From an uncultured Collinsella sp. (GTDB taxonomy: Bacteria; Actinomycetota; Coriobacteriia; Coriobacteriales; Coriobacteriaceae): a stretch of 64,000 nt of DNA. The stretch lies in contig UQZU01000004.1 of the NCBI GenBank assembly GCA_900545665.1, forward strand, positions 1 to 64,000, read 5' to 3'. This document shows positions 18,520 to 27,812 of the stretch, piece after piece (within the stretch, counting starts at the first letter, position 1; each line of letters begins with the position of its first letter). The position numbers were made by a program, and so were the translations under genes. The notes under the pieces were generated by a model that was not told where the DNA came from, made no database searches, and saw only the letters and a list, made by a program, of their open reading frames with translations.

Positions 18520-19563
18520 TTAGCGCTTGCGGGGGACGAGTTTGGTGCGGCGCAGGTGGATCATCTCGGCGGCGATGGAGATGGCGATCTCCTCGGGGTC
18601 CTCGGCCTCGATGGCAACGCCGATCGGAAGGTGCAGCTCGTCGATCTGGTCCTGCGTAAAGCCTTCCTGCTCCAGGCGGGCGCGCACAAAGGCCGTCTTG
18701 CGGCGCGAACCCAGACAGCCCAGGTAGGCAGGCTTGGCACGCATGGCCTGAATCACCACGTCGATATCGGACTTGTGCCCCGCCGTGGCGACGACCACCA
18801 GATCGCGCGGGCCGATGGGGCACTGCTTGCTCAGGTTCTTGTAGTCGACCAGACGACGGTCGTAGACACCGGGCACCCAATCGGGGGTCAGCGTGCCGGG
18901 GCGGTCGTCGCACGCCACGACGGCAAAGCCCGCCGCCGTGAGCACCCGCGCCGTCGCAGCGCCCACGTGGCCGCAGCCAAAGATGTAGGTCAGGCCCTCG
19001 GGGCAGAGCGTCTCGATGTGCGCCGCGGGAATCTCAGAGGCAGCGTTGGTGTAGGTGACGTTACTCCCCTCCTCCACCAGTGAAAGCCCGGGGCAGCCCG
19101 CAATGGTATGGCGCGATGCCTCGCCATGGTACTCGGCCACATCGCCCTCGAGCGTGCTCGCGATAAACGGCTCAAAGTCGATGACGAAGTCGCCGATGCG
19201 CCGATAGACCAAGACGTCGGCAATTTCCTGGAACAACGGTGCCTGGGTCGCATCCAGATGCAGATAGCACAGGCAAATGGCTCCGCCGCAGATCATGCCG
19301 GTATCGGAGTTCTCGCCGCCCATGGTGTAGCGGACCAGACGCGACTGTCCCGCGCTCAGGAGTTCGCGCGCCTCATCCAGCGCAAAGAGCTCGATCTTGC
19401 CGCCGCCGATGGTGCCCGCCTGGCTACCGTCGGCAAAGACGGCCATCCAGGCACCCACGCCGCGCGGCGACGACCCCGCCGTGCCGGCCACGACCACGAG
19501 CTCGCACGTCTCGCCAGCACGCAGGGCGACAAGCGCCGCATTCACAACATCGAGCTTTTCCAT
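18520..19563 (-). CDS. xdhC: XdhC/CoxF family molybdenum hydroxylase maturation protein
   Basis: A 347-residue protein that in characterised systems inserts or sulfurates the molybdenum cofactor of xanthine dehydrogenase. The N-terminal XdhC domain shows TAGSSPRGVGAWMAVFADG and GTIGGGKIE. The C-terminal Rossmann-like domain shows IFGCGHVGAATARVL and CLGSRRKTAFVR. It is 9 bases downstream of the yqeB-like gene and co-directional, so the two probably form one unit devoted to the selenium-dependent molybdenum enzyme encoded 32 kb away (51.6-54.4 kb). The start at 19563 gives the expected N-terminus. Confidence 0.9.
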   Translation of the reverse strand: MEKLDVVNAALVALRAGETCELVVVAGTAGSSPRGVGAWMAVFADGSQAGTIGGGKIELFALDEARELLSAGQSRLVRYTMGGENSDTGMICGGAICLCYLHLDATQAPLFQEIADVLVYRRIGDFVIDFEPFIASTLEGDVAEYHGEASRHTIAGCPGLSLVEEGSNVTYTNAASEIPAAHIETLCPEGLTYIFGCGHVGAATARVLTAAGFAVVACDDRPGTLTPDWVPGVYDRRLVDYKNLSKQCPIGPRDLVVVATAGHKSDIDVVIQAMRAKPAYLGCLGSRRKTAFVRARLEQEGFTQDQIDELHLPIGVAIEAEDPEEIAISIAAEMIHLRRTKLVPRKR

Positions 19564-19572
19564 TGCCGCCTT

Positions 19573-20367
19573 CTATCCTCTAAAGATATCGGTGAGCATA
19601 GCGAGCGCCTCGAGCACGCCGCCGCCGACCGACGTCGCCTTGTCCGAAATGTAGTTGATATAGCTGGCATCGCCGCGCGGATCGACGTCGGCACATTTAA
19701 AGCCCTCGGTCACCTGAACGCCGTCGGCCAAAAGACCGCGCAAGCAGCCGTCAATCTGCGTGACCATGGGAGTATCGCCCGCGTAGCCAATCACGTCTCC
19801 GGCGCGCACGATGTCGCCGATTGCGCGGTCGGACCGAAACACGCCGGCGGCGGGGCTGTGGATAACGCGCTCCTTGCCATAGCCGGCGATAATGCCCGGC
19901 ACGCCCGTATTGGGCTGGGGCGAACCTTGGGTAATGACACGGCCCAGGAAATGCCCGCGCATGGTTTCGACCACGGCGTCGCAGTCAACCGGCGCGGTGA
20001 AGCCCGGTCCCACGGCAATAACGGCAGGCGCCATGTCGCGCGTGGTACCCAGGTTGCGCTTGGCCAGAATCGCGTCGACCACAGCCGCGGGTTTAAGCTC
20101 ATCGAGCATCTTGGCCTGAGGGTCCACCACGACGGCAACATCCCCCGCTTGGGTAATCTCGAGCGCCTCTGCCGGCGTCTGCGCCAAGCGAGCGCGAATG
20201 CCCTCGACCTGGACCTCGCCCAGGCGAATAGCCTCGCAAAAACTGATTGTGCGGCGGATGCACGTGGGAACCGCGATATCGGCCATAACGACCGACACGC
20301 CGGCGCGCACCAAGCGAGCGGCGACACCCGTGGCGATATCGCCGGCGCCGCGAACATAAACGAGCAT
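19573..20367 (-). CDS. yqeB: YqeB-type selenium-dependent molybdenum hydroxylase accessory protein
   Basis: A 264-residue protein resembling E. coli YqeB and the EF2563-type family, known as markers of molybdenum hydroxylases with a labile selenium cofactor. It has a Rossmann-like start (VYVRGAGDIATGVAARLVRAG), then GPGFTAPVDCDAVVETMRG and a C-terminal part that resembles a lipoyl/RnfC-like insert (VIHSPAAGVFRSDRAIGD). Exact biochemistry is unknown; it has been proposed to help place selenium in the cofactor. It is divergent from yqeC with about 100 bases between them and followed closely by xdhC. Confidence 0.85.
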   Translation of the reverse strand: MLVYVRGAGDIATGVAARLVRAGVSVVMADIAVPTCIRRTISFCEAIRLGEVQVEGIRARLAQTPAEALEITQAGDVAVVVDPQAKMLDELKPAAVVDAILAKRNLGTTRDMAPAVIAVGPGFTAPVDCDAVVETMRGHFLGRVITQGSPQPNTGVPGIIAGYGKERVIHSPAAGVFRSDRAIGDIVRAGDVIGYAGDTPMVTQIDGCLRGLLADGVQVTEGFKCADVDPRGDASYINYISDKATSVGGGVLEALAMLTDIFRG

Positions 20368-20469
20368 TCCCGGGGCACCTCCCTGTGCTACGGTTTGAGC
20401 AGAGCAAAAGCGGTTCGACCGCTACTCTGATGATTATTTATTATCACAGTATTATACGGCGGTGAACAG

Positions 20470-21204
20470 ATGGAAACGGTTAGCGGCAATCTTGCCTCGG
20501 CGCTCAGGATCGAGCCGGGCATTACCGCGATTATCGGCAGCGGCGGCAAGTCGACGTTGCTCAAAACGCTGGGTCTTGAGCTCATGCGCGCTGGCGGCCG
20601 CGTGCTCCTCTGCACCACCACGCATATGCTTCCCGTTGCCGGCGTGCCATGGGACGGGTCGAATCGTCGCCTGGACGCCGCGCCTTGGAAGCCAGGTGCC
20701 CCACACGCCCCAGGCTGCACCTGCGAGGCCTGCGCGGGGCTTGCACGCGGAGGCATCTGCCAGGCAGGCATCTTGGACCCGGAGACAGGCAAGCTCTCCG
20801 CCCCCGCCGAGCCACTCGGCGAGCTGGCACAGCGCTTTGACTATGTGTTGGCCGAGGCAGACGGTAGCAAGCGACTCCCGCTCAAGGCGCATGCCGCCTG
20901 GGAGCCGGTAATTCCCGCCGCCACGGCAAACGTTGTCTGGGTCGTCGGCGCCTCGGGACTGGGCAAACCCGTCGCCGAGGTTGTCCACCGCCCCGAGCTC
21001 TTTTGCGAGCGTTGCGGCTGCGAGCCCACCGACACTGCCACCCCAGAGAGCGTCGCCATGGTGCTCAATGCCGAGCTGCGGATGCTGAACCTCAACAATG
21101 CCCGCATCATGCTCAACCAAGTCGACACGCTCAGCGACCCCACGATGGCCGACCGCCTCGAGGCAGCCCTCGGCCGCCCCATCGTCGCCACCAGCCTCAA
21201 GTAG
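20470..21204 (+). CDS. yqeC: YqeC-type selenium-dependent hydroxylase accessory protein
   Basis: A 244-residue protein with a P-loop near the start (IIGSGGKSTLLKTLG) and the YqeC-type segments CTTTHMLPV and YVLAEADGSKRLPLKAH. The family occurs with YqeB and selenium-dependent molybdenum hydroxylases and probably acts in cofactor maturation with nucleotide hydrolysis. Two cysteine pairs (CTCEAC, CERCGC) could bind a metal. It is the only plus-strand gene of this block; the start follows GGTGAACAG. A perfect palindromic repeat begins 16 bases after the stop. Confidence 0.85.
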   Translation: METVSGNLASALRIEPGITAIIGSGGKSTLLKTLGLELMRAGGRVLLCTTTHMLPVAGVPWDGSNRRLDAAPWKPGAPHAPGCTCEACAGLARGGICQAGILDPETGKLSAPAEPLGELAQRFDYVLAEADGSKRLPLKAHAAWEPVIPAATANVVWVVGASGLGKPVAEVVHRPELFCERCGCEPTDTATPESVAMVLNAELRMLNLNNARIMLNQVDTLSDPTMADRLEAALGRPIVATSLK

Positions 21205-21219
21205 CCGGCCCCATCTCGT

Positions 21220-21288
21220 CAGTTGCGGTGAAATACGGACTGTTTGGCCGCCAAACGGCCGCAAACAGTCCGTATTTCACCGCAACTG
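21220..21288. repeat. Perfect palindromic repeat, family 1 copy 2
   Basis: The 27-bp arms at 21220-21246 and 21262-21288 are perfectly complementary and share AGTTGCGGTGAAATACGGAC with the copy at 18435. The centre (GGCCG...CGGCC) continues the pairing. It lies between the converging yqeC and dihydropyrimidinase genes, where it may serve as a two-way terminator. With copy 1 it brackets xdhC-yqeB-yqeC. Confidence 0.92.
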
Positions 21289-21314
21289 CGGAGGGGAATC
21301 CGGTGATCTTCCTG

Positions 21315-22682
21315 TTAGCGGGGGACGTAGCGGCCGGGTTGGGCTCCGGTGGGCTCGCCATCGCGCGCCACCAGCACGCCGTTCACAAACACAGCCTTGG
21401 CGCGGCCATGTGCCTCAAAACCCTCGAGCGGCGTGTAGTCCACAGCCTGATGCTGCGTCGCGGCACTGATCGTCCAGCGCGCCTTGGGATCCCACACGCA
21501 CACATCGGCATCGGCACCCTCGGCAAGACAGCCCTTGCGCGGATACATGCCAAAAACGCGCGCCGGGTTCTCGCTCATCAAGCGGCACAGATCCTCGGGG
21601 CCCAGCTGGCCCTCAAAGCTCGTGGCAATCGCGACGGGACGATGTTCCACGCCGGGCCCGCCGTTGGGAATCGCGCGGAAATCGTCGCGCCCGCGGTCCT
21701 TTTGCCCGTGCAGGTTAAAGCTGCAATGATCGGTCGCAATCGTATCGATCTCGCCGGCCACAAGCGCCTCGCGTAGCGCGGCACGGTCACCGGCATGGCG
21801 CAGCGGCGGGCTCATCACGTACTTGGCGCCCGCAAAGCCGTCCTCGCCCTGCTCCAAGTAGCAAGTATCGTCGAGCATCAGATACTGAGGGCAGGTCTCG
21901 ACATAGATGTTCTTCTGCCCGCGCGCTTTGGCAGCGCGAATGGCCTCGAGCCCCAGCTTGGTCGAAAGGTGCACCACGTTGACCGGAGCGTCCCCGGCCA
22001 GGTGCGCCAGATACAGCAGGCGGCTCACGGCCTCGCCCTCGCACACGTCCGGACGGCTGAGCGCATGCCCCTCGGGCCCATGAATCCCCTGCTCGTACAC
22101 GCGCTTCTGCAGCTCATTCACCAGCGTACCGTTCTCACAATGCACGCACAGTATGCCGCCAATACGCTTGAGCTCCTCGAGCACCTCGAGCGTCTCGGCA
22201 TCGTCCAGGCGCAAATGATCGTAGGCAAAGTAGGTCTTAAACGACGATACGCCCGCCTCGCGCATAGCCGAAAGATCGGCGCGGTTGCGCTCATTCCACT
22301 CGGCGAGTGCCATATGAAAGGCGTAGTTGGCGGTGCAGGTGCCGTCGGCGCGATGATACCACTCGACCAAGGCATCGGGCATGGTCACGCCGCGATCGGC
22401 CGTCGCGTAGTCCACAATGGTCGTCGTGCCGCCGCAGGCAGCCGCGCGCGTGCCGGTCTCAAAGCTATCGGCCGTCCAATCCATGCCGGTCCAGCACTGC
22501 ATGTGCGTGTGGCCGTCGATAAAGCCAGGGAATACCCAGCAGCCCGCGGCGTCCTCGACGGTATCGCCCTCGCCCGGCTCAATCGCCGCGGCGATCCGCA
22601 CGATCCTATCGCCCTCCATGGCAAGATCGGCGCGGCGAAACCCCTGTGGCGTCACGAGCGCGCCGTTTTTGATGATGATCAT
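21315..22682 (-). CDS. hyuA: Dihydropyrimidinase / hydantoinase family (HyuA-like)
   Basis: A 455-residue amidohydrolase that opens cyclic ureides. The metal motif DGHTHMQ lies near residue 57, the carboxylated-lysine region is SSFKTYFAYD, and later ligands are in HCENG, HLSTK and ATDHCSFN. In the E. coli-like purine cluster the equivalent gene lies between ygeY and yqeB; here it lies next to mocA. Its natural substrate is probably a hydantoin-like intermediate of urate or purine breakdown rather than dihydrouracil, which is inference from context. It is 9 bases after the mocA-like gene and co-directional. Confidence 0.88.
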   Translation of the reverse strand: MIIIKNGALVTPQGFRRADLAMEGDRIVRIAAAIEPGEGDTVEDAAGCWVFPGFIDGHTHMQCWTGMDWTADSFETGTRAAACGGTTTIVDYATADRGVTMPDALVEWYHRADGTCTANYAFHMALAEWNERNRADLSAMREAGVSSFKTYFAYDHLRLDDAETLEVLEELKRIGGILCVHCENGTLVNELQKRVYEQGIHGPEGHALSRPDVCEGEAVSRLLYLAHLAGDAPVNVVHLSTKLGLEAIRAAKARGQKNIYVETCPQYLMLDDTCYLEQGEDGFAGAKYVMSPPLRHAGDRAALREALVAGEIDTIATDHCSFNLHGQKDRGRDDFRAIPNGGPGVEHRPVAIATSFEGQLGPEDLCRLMSENPARVFGMYPRKGCLAEGADADVCVWDPKARWTISAATQHQAVDYTPLEGFEAHGRAKAVFVNGVLVARDGEPTGAQPGRYVPR

Positions 22683-22691
22683 AATTGCTCC

Positions 22692-23306
22692 TTATTGATT
22701 GATGCAGTTGGCCACGCGATCAAAATACGAGCAGGCGGCAATATGCTCCGTTATGCGTCGCTGTCCCTTGACGGTATCGACGTCCCACAGCTCGTAGGCA
22801 CGCGCCTCGACCAGCGCAACGTCGACGCGACCTTTGAGAATCGAGCCCCCGCCGTCCTTGCCCTCAAGACACATAAGTGCATCGAACAGTTCCGCCGGAA
22901 AGAGCACCGGGCTCGAAGGCTCACCGTTGCACGCAAGACGCACCGGATGTTTGCGGCCACGCTCGTCAAATGCACGAACCATAGCCTCAAAAGAATCCGA
23001 ACTCACGAGCGGCTGGTCGCCCGGCAAAAAGAGGCATCCTTTCCAGTCGCGTTCGACTCCCCACGAAAGGCCCGCACGGACACTTTCGCTGCGCAGCTCG
23101 CCATCGTTCAGCACGCACGGGCAATGCTTGTCCTCGCAAATCTGAGCGACCTCGGGCCAACGCGTCGAAACCACGACGTCAAAGCCCCGGGGAACCGAAT
23201 CGATGGTCCGAGCAATCAGCGGCTCGCCATAGATATCGGCAAGCATCTTGTTGGAGCCAAACCGCTTGCCCTCGCCCGAAGCCATAATGACGCATCCAAG
23301 TTTCAT
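22692..23306 (-). CDS. mocA: Molybdenum cofactor cytidylyltransferase-like protein (MocA family)
   Basis: A 204-residue nucleotidyltransferase that in known members adds CMP to molybdopterin to make the form used by xanthine dehydrogenase-type enzymes. The nucleotide-binding motif MASGEGKRFGSNKM is at the N-terminus, LPGDQPLVS carries the conserved Asp, and SSPVLFP follows. The start at 23306 has GGGGAGG just upstream; the longer frame to 23360 does not. It probably forms one transcript with the dihydropyrimidinase, separated from ygeW by a terminator, so it needs its own promoter in the 85 bases before 23393. Confidence 0.82.
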   Translation of the reverse strand: MKLGCVIMASGEGKRFGSNKMLADIYGEPLIARTIDSVPRGFDVVVSTRWPEVAQICEDKHCPCVLNDGELRSESVRAGLSWGVERDWKGCLFLPGDQPLVSSDSFEAMVRAFDERGRKHPVRLACNGEPSSPVLFPAELFDALMCLEGKDGGGSILKGRVDVALVEARAYELWDVDTVKGQRRITEHIAACSYFDRVANCINQ

Positions 23307-23392
23307 GGTGATACCTCCCCTGAAACCATCGTACCCATAACTCGCGCCGCGGGCATCCACATCGAAAGCGCTTATCCCACACGCCCGCGATG

Positions 23393-23433
23393 CAAAAAAG
23401 GGGCACCCCGCCGGTTGGCAGAGCGCCCCCTTT
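23393..23433 (-). terminator. Terminator after ygeW
   Basis: On the minus strand GGGGGCGC and GGGTGCCCC can pair around a loop and are followed by six T. It lies about 24 bases after the ygeW stop and splits the purine genes into two transcripts. Confidence 0.75.
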
Positions 23434-23456
23434 ACATGGCTTACCTCAACCCGGCT

Positions 23457-24659
23457 TTAGGCCTGGAGCCAACGGGCGGTGTTGCGCTCGTCGAGGGCCT
23501 TGAGGGTAGCGGCGGGATCGGCAACCTTCTGCAGGAACATCATGGCTGCGATGGCGTACGGCTTGTAGCTGGCCTCCTTGTACATGCCCACGCGGTGCAT
23601 GTCGAAGACGTCGGCGTTGACCTCGCCGTGCTCGCAGGAGACACCGGAGATGTCGGCGGGCAGCGGGTGCATAAAGATGGTGTCCTGGCCGTTGGCGGTC
23701 TTCTCCATGAGCTCGGTCGTGGAGCACCAATCCTGATGGGTGGCGTTCTGGGCGAGCAGCTCCTTCTCGAGCGCAGCGATGCCGGCGTCGTCGCCCTCGG
23801 CGTACAGGTTGGTACGCTTCTCCATGGCGGCAAACGGAGCCCAGCTCTTGGGGATCACGATGTCGGCGCCCTCGAAAGCCTCGGCCATGGTGTTGACCTG
23901 TTTAAAGGTGGTGCCGGACTCGGCGGCATAGCCCTTGGCGCGCTCGACGACCTCGGGCATGAGGTCGTAGCCCTCGGGGTGGGCCAGGGTGACGTCCATG
24001 CCAAAGCGGGGCAGCAGGCTGATCAGCGACTGCGGGCAGGACAGCGGCTTGCCGTAAGAGGGCGAGTAGGCCCAGGTGACGGCAACCTTCTTGCCCTTGA
24101 GGTTCTCGAGGCCGCCAAACTCGTTGATGAGGTAGAGCATGTCGGCAGAGGACTGCGTGGGGTGGTCGGAATCGGACTGCAGGGAGATGAGTGTGGGACG
24201 GTGATCCAGAACGCCGTCCTCGTAGGCCTGCTGGACAGACTCGGAGACCTCGGCCATGTAGGCATCGCCCTTGCCGATGTACATGTCATCGCGGATGCCG
24301 ATGACGTCGGCCATGAAGGAGATCATGGTAGCGGTCTCGCGGACGGTCTCGCCGTGGGCGATCTGGGACTTCTTCTCGTCCAGGTCCTGCAGCTCAAGGC
24401 CGAGCAGGTTGGCGGCCTTAGAGAAGGAGAAGCGCGTACGGGTGGAGTTGTCGCGGAACAGGGAGACGGCCAGGCCCGAGTCGAAGATCTTGGACGAAAC
24501 GTTGTTCTCACGCAGCTCGCGCAGGGCGTCGGCGACGATGTAGAGCGCCTTGAGCTCGTCGGTGGTCTTGTCCCAAGTGTGCAGGAAGTCGCTACCGTAC
24601 ATACCCTTAAAGTCGAGGCCGTTCAGCTGCTCGACGAGCTCGGTAAACTTAGCGTCCAT
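23457..24659 (-). CDS. ygeW: Knotted carbamoyltransferase YgeW
   Basis: A 400-residue member of the aspartate/ornithine carbamoyltransferase superfamily. The carbamoyl-phosphate motif is STRTR (within FRDNSTRTRFSF), and HPLPADISG near the C-terminus matches the HPLP motif. YgeW does not act in arginine or pyrimidine synthesis; it is a fixed member of the ygeW-ygeX-ygeY urate/purine cluster and is thought to work on ureido intermediates such as diureidopropionate. The start at 24659 follows AGAAAGGA; a longer frame to 24845 has no support. It lies downstream of ygeY after about 200 bases that contain a GCCGGGG/CCCCGGC hairpin. Confidence 0.92.
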   Translation of the reverse strand: MDAKFTELVEQLNGLDFKGMYGSDFLHTWDKTTDELKALYIVADALRELRENNVSSKIFDSGLAVSLFRDNSTRTRFSFSKAANLLGLELQDLDEKKSQIAHGETVRETATMISFMADVIGIRDDMYIGKGDAYMAEVSESVQQAYEDGVLDHRPTLISLQSDSDHPTQSSADMLYLINEFGGLENLKGKKVAVTWAYSPSYGKPLSCPQSLISLLPRFGMDVTLAHPEGYDLMPEVVERAKGYAAESGTTFKQVNTMAEAFEGADIVIPKSWAPFAAMEKRTNLYAEGDDAGIAALEKELLAQNATHQDWCSTTELMEKTANGQDTIFMHPLPADISGVSCEHGEVNADVFDMHRVGMYKEASYKPYAIAAMMFLQKVADPAATLKALDERNTARWLQA

Positions 24660-24860
24660 GGAAATGTCCTTTCTAAAGATGAAACGATCGCAATGAGTAG
24701 ATGTGCTCCGGCATGCGCGTGTGGCTAGAACATGCAGAGCACCATGACGAGGACCCGCCACCGTTGAGGAAGCATGGGAGATAACGACCGCGGGCCCCAA
24801 GTCAACAGGGGGTGCCGGGGACACGAGCAGCCCCCGGCTCAACAAAATCGAGGAATGGGA

Positions 24861-26246
24861 CTAATCGATCTTGTTGTTGGTCAGACCGGCACGGAACACG
24901 GTGGCGTCGCCATCGGCCTGGCTCGGATCGTAGAGGTTCAGGGCAGCCACGTACATGGCGGCAGCGGTGACCAGGTCGTCCTTGTAGGTGACCTCGTTGG
25001 GAGCGTGAGCCTGAGACTCGGCACCCGGGCCAAAGCCCACGCAGGGGATGCCGTAGCGGCCCTGGATGGAGACGCAGTTCGTGGAGAAGGTCCACTTGTC
25101 GCACAGCGGGCGACCGGTGCGCTTGTCCATGCTGGGCTCGCAGCCGATGCGCTCGTCACCAAACATGGCCTTGTGGGCGTCGACGAGGGCCTTGACGTGC
25201 GGAGCGGTCTCCTTGTTGATCCACGTGGGGAAGTAAGCCTCGGTCTCGTAGACCTCGCCGGTCCAGGACGGACGGTCGTACATGTACATGGAGACCTTCA
25301 CGTCGTCGCCGTACTTCTTGGCGGCCGGCAGGTTGCGGATCTCGTCCAGGCAGGACTCCCAGGTCTCGCCGGCGGTCATGCGACGGTCGATGGAGATGGC
25401 GCAGGAATCAGCCACGGCGCAACGGCTGGGGCTGGTGTAGAAGATCTGGCTGACGGTGCAGGTGCCGCGGCCCAGGAAGCGGGCATCCTCGAAGTGCTCG
25501 GGATTGTACTTGGGGTCGAGCATCTTGACGAGACCCTTGATGTCGGTCGACTCGTCGCAGCCGTTGTTGTTGAGGGCGCGGACGTCGGCGATGATGTCGG
25601 CCATCTTGTAGATGGCGTTGTCGCCGCGGTCGGGAGCGGAGCCGTGGCAGGAGGTGCCGTGAACGTCGACGCGGATCTCCATGCGGCCGCGGTGACCGCG
25701 ATAGATGCCGCCGTCGGTGGGCTCGGTGGAAATGACGAACTCGGGCTTAATGCCGTCCTTGTTGTAGATGTACTGCCAGCACATGCCGTCGCAGTCCTCT
25801 TCCTGGACGGTGCCGACGACCATGATCTTGTAGCCTTCGGGGATGAGGCCCATGTCCTTCATCATCTTGGCAGCGTAGGTAGCAGAAGCCATGCCGCCCT
25901 CCTGGTCGGAGCCGCCGCGGCCGTAGATGATCTCGTCGGTCTCGTAGCCCTCATAAGGATCGGCGTCCCAGTTCTCGATGTTGCCGATGCCGACGGTGTC
26001 GATGTGGGAGTCGATGGCGATGATCTTGTCGCCCTCGCCCATAAAGCCCATAACGTTGCCCAGGCCGTCGACCTTGACCTCGTCATAGCCAAGACTCTCC
26101 ATCTCAGCCTTAATGCAGGCAACAACCTCACCCTCCTCGCAGGACTCAGAGGGATGGCTAATCATTGCGCGAAGAAAACGCGTCATATCAGCACGGTGGG
26201 ACTCAGCAGCAGCCTTGATAGCGTCGAAATCGAGTTCTTTAGCCAT
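24861..26246 (-). CDS. ygeY: YgeY family M20-type metallohydrolase
   Basis: A 461-residue dizinc hydrolase of the M20 peptidase/deacylase fold. Metal sites are seen in [22 protein letters not shown] (bridging Asp) and TVQEEDCDG (catalytic Glu pair). The family is annotated as selenium-metabolism linked because it occurs with YqeB-type genes. In the purine cluster it is expected to hydrolyse a carbamoyl or ureido amide bond; the exact substrate is not settled. It lies between ygeX (74 bases) and ygeW (201 bases), same strand. Confidence 0.92.
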   Translation of the reverse strand: MAKELDFDAIKAAAESHRADMTRFLRAMISHPSESCEEGEVVACIKAEMESLGYDEVKVDGLGNVMGFMGEGDKIIAIDSHIDTVGIGNIENWDADPYEGYETDEIIYGRGGSDQEGGMASATYAAKMMKDMGLIPEGYKIMVVGTVQEEDCDGMCWQYIYNKDGIKPEFVISTEPTDGGIYRGHRGRMEIRVDVHGTSCHGSAPDRGDNAIYKMADIIADVRALNNNGCDESTDIKGLVKMLDPKYNPEHFEDARFLGRGTCTVSQIFYTSPSRCAVADSCAISIDRRMTAGETWESCLDEIRNLPAAKKYGDDVKVSMYMYDRPSWTGEVYETEAYFPTWINKETAPHVKALVDAHKAMFGDERIGCEPSMDKRTGRPLCDKWTFSTNCVSIQGRYGIPCVGFGPGAESQAHAPNEVTYKDDLVTAAAMYVAALNLYDPSQADGDATVFRAGLTNNKID

Positions 26247-26320
26247 TGTTCATAACCTTTCAAACGAAGGAATCTACCTGTGAGGTGGCGGAGCGATACC
26301 TATTTACTCCGCCCCAACGA

Positions 26321-27535
26321 TTAGCAAGTGGGATATTCGCCTTCCCAAACAATTCGACGATACTGGTCGGGATCGGTGTCGCCCTCGGTGGAGAAGCAGA
26401 GCACGGAGCTCGTCTTGTCCAGGCCGATGAGTTCCTTGAGCTCAGCATACTCGGGATCGAGCATGAGGGTCTCGACCAGGCCGGTGGTCACAGCGCCGGA
26501 CTCGCCGGAGATGACACGCGGGTCGCCCTTCTCGGGAGCGCCCAGGGTGCGCATGCCGCGAGCGGTGACCCAGTCGGGACAGGACACGAAGGCGGTGGCG
26601 TGGTTGCGCAGGATATCCCAGCCCAGAATGTTGGGCTCGCCGCAGCACAGACCGGCCATGATGGAGGGCATGTCACCGTCCACGATGCGCGGATCGCCGT
26701 CGCCGGCGGCAGCGCCCTTGTACAGGCAGGCGGCAGGTGCGCACTCAACCACGACGAAGGTGGGCGGGTTATCGGGATACAGGTTGGTGAAATAGCCCAC
26801 CACGGCGCCGGCGAGCGAACCCACGCCAGCCTGGACAAACACGTGCGTCGGGCGGTTGATGGCCATCTCGCGCAGCTGCTCGGCAGCCTCGGAAGCCATG
26901 GTGCCGTAACCCTCCATGATCCAGGACGGGATCTTCTCGTAGCCCTCCCAGGCGGTGTCCTGAACGATGACGCCGCGCTCGCAGGCGTCGGCCTCGGCGG
27001 CGGCCATGCGCACGCACTCGTCGTAGTTGACCTCTTCGATGGTCACCGTGGCGCCCTCGGCGGCGATGTTATCAAAACGGGGCTTGGTGGAACCCTTGGG
27101 CATGTGCACGACGGCCTTCTGGCCCAGCTTGTTGGCAGCCCATGCCACGCCGCGGCCATGGTTGCCGTCGGTGGCGGTAAAGAAGGTGGCCTGGCCAAAG
27201 TCCTTGGCAAGCTGATCGGAGGTCAGGTAATCGAAGGTGCACTCGGCAACGTCCTTGCCGGTCTCGTCGGCAATGTAGTTGGCCATGGCAAACGATCCGC
27301 CCAGAACCTTAAAGGCGTTGAGGCCAAAGCGATAGCTCTCGTCCTTAACGCACAGGTTGGACAGGCCCAGGCGCGCGGCCTGACCGTCCAGGCGAGCAAG
27401 CGGAGTGACGGTGTACTGGGGGAACGACTGGTGGAAGGCGCGGGCCTTCTTCACGTGGTCGAGGCTCATGATTCCCAAGTGCTTGTCATCGCTCTTGGGC
27501 ATCGTGTTGCTCGCCCACTGGATCTTATCGGCCAT
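26321..27535 (-). CDS. ygeX: Diaminopropionate ammonia-lyase YgeX
   Basis: A 404-residue fold-type II PLP enzyme that converts 2,3-diaminopropionate to pyruvate and two ammonia. The PLP lysine is in FGLNAFKVLGGSFA, and the phosphate-binding glycine region and GNHGRGVAW are as expected. In the urate pathway it supplies pyruvate from the last nitrogenous C3 intermediate. The reaction releases 2-aminoacrylate, which fits with the ridA gene at 62.1 kb. It is the first gene of ygeX-ygeY-ygeW and diverges from a regulator gene across a 277-base region. Confidence 0.93.
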   Translation of the reverse strand: MADKIQWASNTMPKSDDKHLGIMSLDHVKKARAFHQSFPQYTVTPLARLDGQAARLGLSNLCVKDESYRFGLNAFKVLGGSFAMANYIADETGKDVAECTFDYLTSDQLAKDFGQATFFTATDGNHGRGVAWAANKLGQKAVVHMPKGSTKPRFDNIAAEGATVTIEEVNYDECVRMAAAEADACERGVIVQDTAWEGYEKIPSWIMEGYGTMASEAAEQLREMAINRPTHVFVQAGVGSLAGAVVGYFTNLYPDNPPTFVVVECAPAACLYKGAAAGDGDPRIVDGDMPSIMAGLCCGEPNILGWDILRNHATAFVSCPDWVTARGMRTLGAPEKGDPRVISGESGAVTTGLVETLMLDPEYAELKELIGLDKTSSVLCFSTEGDTDPDQYRRIVWEGEYPTC

Positions 27536-27812
27536 ACGGTGAACTCCTTAAGTCCTCTCTTGCCGGCCCCCGCATACGCGTTTCAGCCCATTCCCATTCA
27601 TACGACTGAACTTTTATGTGGATGCCAAACAAAAAGTTTGTTAGTAATGTTCTATCACACTTTTTGATTGGTATACCTAACGAATTGTTTGTTGCCGCAA
27701 TCGGTACTTTTTCGCCGCCGAACGGTCATGAATTGCCTTGTTGATGGATTTGTTTGCGGTCATGTGTGGTTTATGGCACAGTGAGCCCAAACTAATTTTT
27801 AGGAAGGCACCT
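27536..27812. promoter_or_regulatory. Divergent control region between ygeX and its regulator
   Basis: AT-rich for this genome. CAAAC-AAAAA-GTTTG (27626-27640) is an inverted repeat, and AACGAATTGTTTGTT about 50 bases further repeats part of it. These are candidate operators for the adjacent regulator or a catabolite factor. No promoter with both good boxes was found. Confidence 0.4.

Noticed and set aside
21795..24728. Plus-strand open frame of nearly 1000 codons opposite the hydantoinase, mocA and ygeW genes
   Set aside because: It crosses three well-identified minus-strand genes and their intergenic gaps and has no recognisable domain.
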